Shown piece by piece: positions 4,351 through 9,948 of a DNA stretch of 9,948 bases. This DNA comes from an uncultured Clostridia bacterium. Its GTDB lineage: Bacteria; Bacillota; Clostridia; Christensenellales; UBA3700. Location of the stretch: assembly GCA_947176975.1 (NCBI GenBank), contig CAMWSW010000021.1, positions 1-9,948 of the forward strand, read 5' to 3'. A program made the position numbers and the translations under genes. The notes below the pieces were generated by a model, which worked only from the letters and a program-made list of their open reading frames with translations, was not told the origin of the DNA and ran no database searches. Position 1 is the stretch's first letter; the number at the start of each line of letters is the position of its first letter.

Positions 4351-7300
4351 ATGAACAAGAAGAGAATTTTTATCTTGACAGCGTTGATCTTGGCAGTATG
4401 CCTGGTCTTTTCTATGTTCGCAATGGCTTGCGACAAGAAAGACGAAGACAACAAAGACAAAGAGACGCAATCAAATCTGCTCTTTACCAACGGTACGTTT
4501 GCCGGTGGCGCGAGCGATTCCGCATTGACGGTGCCAAGCAATTGGACCGGCGCTCCTGGCTCTACTTCTTCAAGTAGCAGCTCTACCTATACCCCTTCGG
4601 GCGACGACGACTTGACGAAAGGCGTGGTAGGTACTTCAAGCGCAGATTGGAGAGCCTTGCAGAAGGACTATAAGCATATCACTTCAAGTTCTCCCGGCAG
4701 AGGCAAGTCAAGCGATGGCAACAAAGAACTCGACGACGACAAAGTCTTGATGATCAACAACAGAAAGGCTACGTCGTATAAATATACTTCTGACTCCCAT
4801 ACTCTTGCCGCAAAGAGTTATTACAAGTTGAGCGTAGACGTCAAGACTATTCTTGACTCGGACAACACCGACGCTCTCGCCGGCGCGTATATCTACGTCA
4901 ACGGCTCTGCATACGCAAGATGGGAAGCAATCGACACTCACAACGAGTGGAAGACCTACACCGCTTATATTGAAACCTCGGACACCGCTTCGGGCACGAT
5001 TACCGTAGTGCTTTCCTTGGGTATCGGCAACGGTCAGACCGGTCACCTTACCAAGGGATACGCTTTCTTCGACAACGTAGTACTTGAGAAAATCTCCGAA
5101 GTCGACGAGGACGACGAAAACGCAGTTGCTTTCACCAAAGCAGATTACGATAAAGTCGTCGTAACCGACGAAGTGGCAAAGTACACGATGAAAGTATCGG
5201 ACAGCGAATTCGATTACGCATCTTCGACAACGAGCACTCCTTATACCCCGTCCAAGTATACGCAAGTCGCAGGCTTCGGCTCGGGCGAATCCGCAAGCAC
5301 TTCTTCGTCGTATATCACAAAGGGTATCATTGACACAGCGACTTTCTCAAACGAGGGTGTAAGATCTTCGCTCAGCGCTCTTTCCAAGACTTTGGAAAAC
5401 GCAGGTCAGTCGCTCGATACGCTCTCTACCCCCGAAAATTCTGTGGGCACGAGAATGCTCTATATGCAAAACAAGTTGGCTACGGCATTCGGTTACAGAG
5501 CTGATACGGAAATGAACTTCGACCTCAACAAGTTCTATAAAGTAAGCGTATACGCAAGAACTTACCTTGAGCAAGGCAAGGCATACGTCAAACTTACCGA
5601 CGGTACCAATACCGACAGCAACGATATCACCATCGAAGCAAACACCAACGGCCAGTGGCAACAAATCTCTTTCTATATTGCGGCAAATCAATTCCGCTCC
5701 TCCACGCTCAAGCTTGAACTTTGGCTTGGATACGGCGGCGCTAACGATACGGACACGCACGCAGTGGGCGTTGCGCTCTTTGACCTCACGACTATCGAAG
5801 AGGTATCAAAAGCAGATTACGACGGCGTGAGCGAATCCGACACCGTCAAGAAATTCGACAAACTCATGACTTCATATGAGAATATGAAGCCTGTTGACCT
5901 CAAAGACTTTGCCGTACAAAATTCAGACGACCTCAATGAAGAGCTTGCAAAAAGATCCACCTTCAAGCTCATTGATACCGACAACTTCACCGCAGACGAT
6001 TATTTCAAAGAAAATCCCGGCAAGCCTGTCGATATAGACAACACAGAAGTTCTCAACTCAAGCGTGCTTGCAATCAACAACTTTGCTCCTACGGCTACCA
6101 CCTTGTCTACATTGACTATGAAGGACAAAGTAATCGACACAAGCAAACTCGACAACATTAAGATCGCGCCAAACAAGGCGTACGCTATATCAATGTACGT
6201 CAAGACCAAGGGCATTGATAAGAGCCAAGGTATGACGATCTCATTGCTCCGCTTCAACGATGAATATAAATTCAGCGAAGACAATAAGAAAGGTCAGGAA
6301 TTTGAAGAAGCATTCAGCAATATTTCAAGTTTCAGCAATCTCAACACCGAAAGCCTTGAGGACGTAAAAGGATTCAACGATTATACTCTCATCACCTTCT
6401 ACGTGCTCGGCGAACAAATCAAGACCGCAAAACTTGCAATAGCAATCACCATAGGTACGGGCGACGGAAGCGATTACTCCACCCTCGCTATGGGATACGG
6501 ATTCGTATCTTCAATGTACGTCGAAAGCATTCCTTACAGCCAATACTCGTCGGCTACGAATTCCACGACCGTGAAAACGGTAACTTTGGCAAATACGACT
6601 GCTACGGGAGAAATCTCCTCCAACGGATACTTCAAGAATATGGACATCAGCGCAACCAACAACTTGTTTGGAAGCGATATCCTCGACGAAAACGGAATGA
6701 TGAAAGGCGCTCTTGCGCTCCCCAACAACTGGTCAATCAACTCGTCTTCAAGCTTGAGTCTCGAAGCTCCGTTCAACAATATGGCAGGTATCCTCAACCT
6801 CAACAACGCATCGCAGCTTGAGGCTTTGGGTATTGACGCAAGCGAATTCTACAAAGGTCTTGGCAATGCCTTTACCGTAGACAATCTCCCCACCGTCCTT
6901 GCAATCAAGAAGAACGATGAGGAAAAGAAGTTGGGCTTTACCTCCAACAGCATTTCGCTCTCTTCAAATTCGTACTACTTGTTTGAAGTATACGCAAAGG
7001 CAGAGGTAGGCAGCGAGTACAGCATCGTACTCAAGACGGCTACGGCAAACAGCGAAGACTATAAGTTTGCTACAATCACCGCTGAAGACAACGAGTGGCA
7101 TAAATACAGACTGTTCATCGCGACGGGTATCTCAAGCGCGTCCGTAACGCTCTCGCTCAACGCAGGTAGCGACAATGCGTCCAACGCAAGTAGCACAGTC
7201 TACTTCACGCACGCAACTTATACCTCAATCGACGAAAAGATATTCGGCAACGCTGAAGGTCAAGACAAGCAAGAGTGGCTTGCCGAATCTTGGCTCGTAG

Positions 7301-8439
7301 ACTCCTTTGACGACGTCGACAGCGCAGACAGCATCTCTTCTGCAAAGAACTTCAACGGCGAATTGGTAGATTCCGACGCAAAATCAGACAACGACGTTTT
7401 GGTAAGCGGCGTAATTGACAAGAATAAGACGGACTACTCCGACCTCGACCTTGACGTGGACGGCGACGACGAAGCAATCGTCAACGCTATCTTCAACAAC
7501 AGCAAGACCAACGTAGGCGACAGAGCTCTCGTAATTTACAACAAGGACGCAACGGCTTACGGATATACTTCCAATACGGCTAATATCACGCCGAATAAGT
7601 ATTATAAGATTAGCGTATGGGTATTGACCTATAAGTTGGCTTTGAACGGCGACGCAGGCGACGATATCGACGCAAACTTCGTTCCGACGGCTACGATTAC
7701 CTTGAAAGCAAACAACAAGACTTATGAGTTCGGTAAGAAATTGACGAATGCGTCCACAGAACAAGACAAGCAAAGAATCGTCAACACCTCGACTTATGCC
7801 GACGGCAAAGAGACAATCGGCGAATGGAAGGAATACTCTTTCTATATCTTCGCTGAAGACGATATCGAAGATACGACGGCTACTCTTACGGTAAGCCTCG
7901 GATTCAAGGGCAAGAATTACTACTTGACGGGTTACGTATTCGTAGACAACTTCTCCGTCGAAGAAATCGACGAAGCAGACTTCATTGCCCGCAAGGACGT
8001 ATACAAAGAAGCTGAAAACGGCAAGTACTTCTTGCAAGATGACAAGTACGTCGAAATCACCGAAGCTACTCCCGCTCCCGAAGGCGCTAAGCTTTACAAC
8101 AAGTTGACGGATAGCGAAGTCGCAAAAGATGACAACGAAAACAACAGCGTACTTGCAGACGAAGAAAAAGCCGCAACCAACTTCCGTATCGTATTCACTT
8201 CCGAAGACTCCAAGGCAGAGCCGGACGCAGAAGAGCCTACGACTCCTGAAAAGCATAAAGACCCGCTCATGTGGCTTTATATCTCACTCGGCGCAGTCAG
8301 CGGTATCATAGTTATCATAGTGGTAATCTTCATCATTATGAAACTCGTACCCAAGAAAAAGAAGAAGCTTATCAAGAATAGCAAAAACAAAAAGACCTCT
8401 TCGTCTAATGCTAGCAAGAGAGATCAATTCGGTAAATAA
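4351..8439 (+). CDS. Giant surface lipoprotein with five divergent beta-rich modules and a C-terminal membrane anchor
   Basis: 1362 residues, function unknown. Residues 1-26 form a lipoprotein-type signal (MNKKR, hydrophobic core, AMAC), with C27 the likely lipidated residue; I see no other cysteine in the mature protein. After an acidic D/K/E linker and an S/T-rich stretch (about 73-82), five related segments can be seen at about 43-250, 285-485, 540-725, 755-965 and 1030-1208. Each has an A-x-x-Y-x-Y/F-T-like strand, a Y-Y-K-(L/I/V)-S-V-type strand, a G/N-x-W-x-x-Y-x-x-(Y/F)-I strand and a G-Y-x-F-x-D-N-like ending. These features suggest jelly-roll, carbohydrate-binding-like folds. A single helix at about 1307-1333 is followed by a lysine-rich tail (KKKKK, 1335-1339). 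Start: AGGTGG, four bases from the ATG. It has its own promoter and terminator, so it is monocistronic. Role in adhesion, glycan binding or wall attachment is inference only. Confidence 0.85.
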   Translation: MNKKRIFILTALILAVCLVFSMFAMACDKKDEDNKDKETQSNLLFTNGTFAGGASDSALTVPSNWTGAPGSTSSSSSSTYTPSGDDDLTKGVVGTSSADWRALQKDYKHITSSSPGRGKSSDGNKELDDDKVLMINNRKATSYKYTSDSHTLAAKSYYKLSVDVKTILDSDNTDALAGAYIYVNGSAYARWEAIDTHNEWKTYTAYIETSDTASGTITVVLSLGIGNGQTGHLTKGYAFFDNVVLEKISEVDEDDENAVAFTKADYDKVVVTDEVAKYTMKVSDSEFDYASSTTSTPYTPSKYTQVAGFGSGESASTSSSYITKGIIDTATFSNEGVRSSLSALSKTLENAGQSLDTLSTPENSVGTRMLYMQNKLATAFGYRADTEMNFDLNKFYKVSVYARTYLEQGKAYVKLTDGTNTDSNDITIEANTNGQWQQISFYIAANQFRSSTLKLELWLGYGGANDTDTHAVGVALFDLTTIEEVSKADYDGVSESDTVKKFDKLMTSYENMKPVDLKDFAVQNSDDLNEELAKRSTFKLIDTDNFTADDYFKENPGKPVDIDNTEVLNSSVLAINNFAPTATTLSTLTMKDKVIDTSKLDNIKIAPNKAYAISMYVKTKGIDKSQGMTISLLRFNDEYKFSEDNKKGQEFEEAFSNISSFSNLNTESLEDVKGFNDYTLITFYVLGEQIKTAKLAIAITIGTGDGSDYSTLAMGYGFVSSMYVESIPYSQYSSATNSTTVKTVTLANTTATGEISSNGYFKNMDISATNNLFGSDILDENGMMKGALALPNNWSINSSSSLSLEAPFNNMAGILNLNNASQLEALGIDASEFYKGLGNAFTVDNLPTVLAIKKNDEEKKLGFTSNSISLSSNSYYLFEVYAKAEVGSEYSIVLKTATANSEDYKFATITAEDNEWHKYRLFIATGISSASVTLSLNAGSDNASNASSTVYFTHATYTSIDEKIFGNAEGQDKQEWLAESWLVDSFDDVDSADSISSAKNFNGELVDSDAKSDNDVLVSGVIDKNKTDYSDLDLDVDGDDEAIVNAIFNNSKTNVGDRALVIYNKDATAYGYTSNTANITPNKYYKISVWVLTYKLALNGDAGDDIDANFVPTATITLKANNKTYEFGKKLTNASTEQDKQRIVNTSTYADGKETIGEWKEYSFYIFAEDDIEDTTATLTVSLGFKGKNYYLTGYVFVDNFSVEEIDEADFIARKDVYKEAENGKYFLQDDKYVEITEATPAPEGAKLYNKLTDSEVAKDDNENNSVLADEEKAATNFRIVFTSEDSKAEPDAEEPTTPEKHKDPLMWLYISLGAVSGIIVIIVVIFIIMKLVPKKKKKLIKNSKNKKTSSSNASKRDQFGK

Positions 8440-8468
8440 CAAAATACCAACCAAATCAAATGAAAATG

Positions 8469-8494
8469 CGGACGGCAAAAGCCGTCCGTTTTTT
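8469..8494 (+). terminator. Intrinsic terminator of the large lipoprotein gene
   Basis: A perfect eight-pair stem, CGGACGGC (8469-8476) and GCCGTCCG (8481-8488), encloses an AAAA loop and is followed by TTTTTT (8489-8494). It begins 30 bases after the stop codon and is the clearest terminator in the window. Confidence 0.93.
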
Positions 8495-8516
8495 ATGTTT
8501 TATCTTATAATATAAA

Positions 8517-8561
8517 GTGACGTCATTTCGACCAGAGCGAAGCGTCGTGGAGAAACTCTAC
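8517..8561 (-). repeat. Dispersed palindromic repeat, family A1, copy 2 (inverted)
   Basis: 45-base copy in the opposite orientation to the others. Read on the minus strand it runs from GTAGAGTTTCTCCAC through a GACGCTTCGCTCT centre to GGTCGAAATGACGTCAC, matching 3620-3663 at most positions. It lies just after the lipoprotein terminator and faces the A2 copy at 8577-8608 across 15 bases. The pair forms a composite inverted repeat in which TCATTTCGA pairs with TCGAAATGA and GAGAAA with TTTCTC. Confidence 0.8.
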
Positions 8562-8576
8562 AATTATATAATAGGT

Positions 8577-8608
8577 TTGAGATTTCTCGACTTCGCTCGA
8601 AATGACAT
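8577..8608 (+). repeat. Dispersed palindromic repeat, family A2, copy 2
   Basis: 32 bases identical to 2520-2551, about 6 kb away. It sits 10 bases beyond the stop codon of the LysM gene (minus strand) and forms a head-to-head pair with the inverted A1 copy at 8517-8561. The doublet separates two convergent transcription units. Confidence 0.85.
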
Positions 8609-8618
8609 TATATTGATT

Positions 8619-8909
8619 TTAAACAATAGGTATGAATACACGTTGACCTATAAACACCCTATCGACGCCGTTGAGGTCGCTTATGCTTTGCGCGCTTACG
8701 CCAAACTTCCTCGCTACGCTTTCCAACGTATCAAAAGGCTGGACGGTATAATACTTGCCTTGATTTTCTTCAACGACAAGGCGCATACCCACGAATATGT
8801 CGGTATGAAGATTGTTGAGCTTTTTGATTGCCTGTACGGTGGTGTGATACTTCTCCGCCAAGTCCTCAAGAGACGTTTCGCCGTCGATTCTTACTAATAC
8901 TCTTTTCAT
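8619..8909 (-). CDS. Small protein made of two LysM domains, no signal peptide
   Basis: 96 residues consisting almost entirely of two LysM modules. The first is about 3-46 (RVLVRIDGETSLEDLAEKY, ending IFVGMRLVV) and the second about 52-96 (KYYTVQPFDTLESVARKFGV, ending FIGQRVFIPIV). LysM binds N-acetylglucosamine-containing glycans such as peptidoglycan. There is no signal peptide and no membrane segment. In spore formers, such short signal-less LysM proteins are often spore coat or cortex components made in the mother cell, which is the favoured guess beside the divergent SpoVB-like gene. ATG at 8907-8909 follows AAGGAG at ideal spacing. A palindromic repeat (8930-8963) lies just upstream, so any promoter is within or beyond it. 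The domain call is firm; the spore role is inference. Confidence 0.88.
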   Translation of the reverse strand: MKRVLVRIDGETSLEDLAEKYHTTVQAIKKLNNLHTDIFVGMRLVVEENQGKYYTVQPFDTLESVARKFGVSAQSISDLNGVDRVFIGQRVFIPIV

Positions 8910-8929
8910 TGTTTACTCCTTTTTAATCG

Positions 8930-8963
8930 GTAGAGATTTCTCCACTGCGGTCGAAATGACATC
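8930..8963 (+). repeat. Dispersed palindromic repeat, family A1, copy 3 (short centre)
   Basis: 34-base copy with the same outer arms as 3620-3663 (GTAGAGATTTCTCCAC and GGTCGAAATGACATC) but with the centre reduced to TGC. Conserved arms with a variable middle are what is expected of an element maintained as a hairpin. It lies in the leader or promoter region of the LysM gene, about 20 bases upstream of its start codon. Confidence 0.8.
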
Positions 8964-8975
8964 ATATTTTTTGCA

Positions 8976-8991
8976 AGGTATTCCTATACCT
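8976..8991. promoter_or_regulatory. Possible operator palindrome between the LysM and SpoVB-like genes
   Basis: AGGTAT (8976-8981), TCCT, ATACCT (8986-8991) is a perfect six-base inverted repeat with a four-base centre. It lies between the divergent LysM and flippase genes and is not part of the repeat family. It could bind a dimeric regulator. A short palindrome of this kind can also occur by chance. No convincing promoter for either gene was recognised in 8910-9026. Confidence 0.25.
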
Positions 8992-9026
8992 ATTCTATTT
9001 TGAAAAAGCCGTCAATATTATATTGT

Positions 9027-9948
9027 ATGAGAAAAATATTCAAAGCGTTTGCAACCGTGACAGTCATTGCGGCAATCACGAGAGGACTGTCATTTGTATT
9101 CAAAATATATCTATCAAGAAAATTGGGCGCAGAAATTCTGGGACTGTATCAGATATGCGCGTCTGTCTTTATGCTCTTTGCGTGCATCTGCACGTCGGGA
9201 CTTCCCGTCACGCTGTCTAGAATCACAGCCGAAAGCGACACCGTCGGCGACAATAAACGTCAATTCGGAGCATTGACGACGTGCTTATTTGCAGGAATAC
9301 TCATTACGCTTGTGATGATTTCAGCGGTATTGATTTTTCCGCAGATACTAGACTTGATATTCAAGGACGAAAGATGCAAAAAGATATTCATAATAATGTT
9401 GCCAATGCTGTTGACGGCTTGCCTGTACGCGATACTTCGCGGATGGTTTTGGGGTAAAAAATATTTCGGCATATACTCCGTCAGCGAACTTGTCGACGAA
9501 ATACTCAAGATAGTATTTGCAATACTCTTCCTTGAGGGCGGAATACTTGCCATACAAAAAGAATACGCCTACGCTTTGGCAATGCTTGCGGGAGATATTA
9601 TCGTCGTCGCAATAATAATCATAATGTTTATCGCCAAGAAAGGCAAACTTGCCAAGCCTACGCAAGGCAAAGAAATTACCAAAAGCGCAACTCCGCTGAC
9701 GGTGACAAGAATCGTAGGTTCGCTTATGTCTACGTTTATGTCACTGATATTGCCTTCGCTTCTCGTGACAAAACTAGGTATGAGTCAAAGTATGGCGACT
9801 GCCGAATTCGGACGGGCTAGCGGAATGGTAATGCCTCTCATATTTACCCCCACGTCTATAATTGGCTCGTTGAGCGTGGTCCTCATACCCGAAATCGCCT
9901 CCGTCAAGGCGGGCAAAGGCGTAAAAACTCTCTCGGGAAGTCTCGGCA
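9027..9948 (+). CDS. SpoVB-like MOP-superfamily flippase / polysaccharide biosynthesis protein (C-terminus off the window)
   Basis: The first 307 residues of a polytopic membrane protein; SpoVB-type proteins are about 500-540 residues. The N-terminus has ITRGLSFVFKIYLSRKLGAEILGLYQI (17-43) followed by TSGLPVTLSRITAES (56-70). This is the characteristic opening of SpoVB/MurJ-like lipid-linked oligosaccharide flippases: helix 1, an acquired Arg, the LG-x-E-x-x-GLYQ turn, and SGLP. Further hydrophobic helices lie at about 83-105, 117-138, 158-175 and 187-207. SpoVB in B. subtilis is needed for spore cortex synthesis, and related paralogues export envelope polysaccharides. It is divergent from the LysM gene. 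The ATG at 9027 is the only sensible start, but no Shine-Dalgarno sequence precedes it and no clear promoter was found. Superfamily firm, exact paralogue uncertain. Confidence 0.85.
   Translation, partial: MRKIFKAFATVTVIAAITRGLSFVFKIYLSRKLGAEILGLYQICASVFMLFACICTSGLPVTLSRITAESDTVGDNKRQFGALTTCLFAGILITLVMISAVLIFPQILDLIFKDERCKKIFIIMLPMLLTACLYAILRGWFWGKKYFGIYSVSELVDEILKIVFAILFLEGGILAIQKEYAYALAMLAGDIIVVAIIIIMFIAKKGKLAKPTQGKEITKSATPLTVTRIVGSLMSTFMSLILPSLLVTKLGMSQSMATAEFGRASGMVMPLIFTPTSIIGSLSVVLIPEIASVKAGKGVKTLSGSLG

Noticed and set aside
7384..8256. A 290-codon open frame on the minus strand
   Set aside because: It lies wholly inside the lipoprotein gene in the opposite strand. Its translation is Val/Phe/Cys-rich and without recognisable motifs, as expected from the antisense of Asp/Asn/Lys/Glu-rich codons. 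The plus-strand gene has a promoter, ribosome-binding site and terminator.
8517..8897. A 126-codon plus-strand frame
   Set aside because: It begins inside a palindromic repeat and then runs antisense through the LysM gene, which has clear domains and a strong ribosome-binding site.
2520..8963. A CRISPR array made of the repeated palindromes
   Set aside because: The copies are kilobases apart or irregularly placed, differ in orientation and centre length, have no regular spacers, and there are no cas genes.

Overview
The window looks like a piece of chromosome from a spore-forming member of the Bacillota, probably an uncultured clostridial lineage. This is inferred from a SpoIIID regulator, a SpoVB-like flippase, a small signal-less LysM protein of the kind often tied to spores, Gram-positive style Shine-Dalgarno sites (AGGAG, AAGGAG, AGGTGG), near-consensus sigma-A type promoters and AT-rich intergenic gaps. 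Nothing in the window marks it as phage, plasmid or integrated island. The main accessory signals are one very large surface lipoprotein and dispersed palindromic repeats.

Layout, left to right. (1) 1-1645, minus strand: a two-gene unit, a COG2426-type small membrane protein followed by prmA (ribosomal protein L11 methyltransferase, cut by the left edge). The two are joined by a TAATG stop/start overlap and driven by a good promoter at 1703-1731. (2) 1753-2490, plus strand: a TtcA-type tRNA 2-thiolation enzyme, divergent from that unit, with no Shine-Dalgarno site and a candidate promoter that would give an almost leaderless mRNA. (3) 2511-2816, minus: spoIIID, whose last codons are supplied by a dispersed repeat. 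(4) 2817-3189: no recognised gene. It holds a SpoIIID promoter candidate, a second type of palindromic repeat and an 84-base imperfect palindrome that could fold into a long hairpin. (5) 3190-4177, minus: two adjacent half-size TauE/SafE (TSUP) permease genes with a repeat between them. (6) 4351-8439, plus: a 1362-residue surface protein with a lipoprotein signal, about five divergent beta-rich modules, and a C-terminal membrane helix with a lysine-rich tail. It has its own promoter and a strong intrinsic terminator. (7) 8517-8608: two repeats head to head. (8) 8619-8909, minus: a 96-residue double-LysM protein. (9) 9027-9948, plus: the N-terminal 307 residues of a SpoVB-like MOP-superfamily flippase, cut by the right edge.

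Functionally, the window mixes translation and tRNA maintenance (prmA, ttcA), sporulation or envelope genes (spoIIID, the LysM protein, the SpoVB-like flippase), transport (the TSUP pair, COG2426) and one large lineage-specific surface protein. Five copies of one short palindromic repeat and one copy of another lie in or beside the gaps. The least explained items are the doubly anchored modular lipoprotein and the palindromic block at 3044-3145. I did not find a convincing new defence or mobile system.
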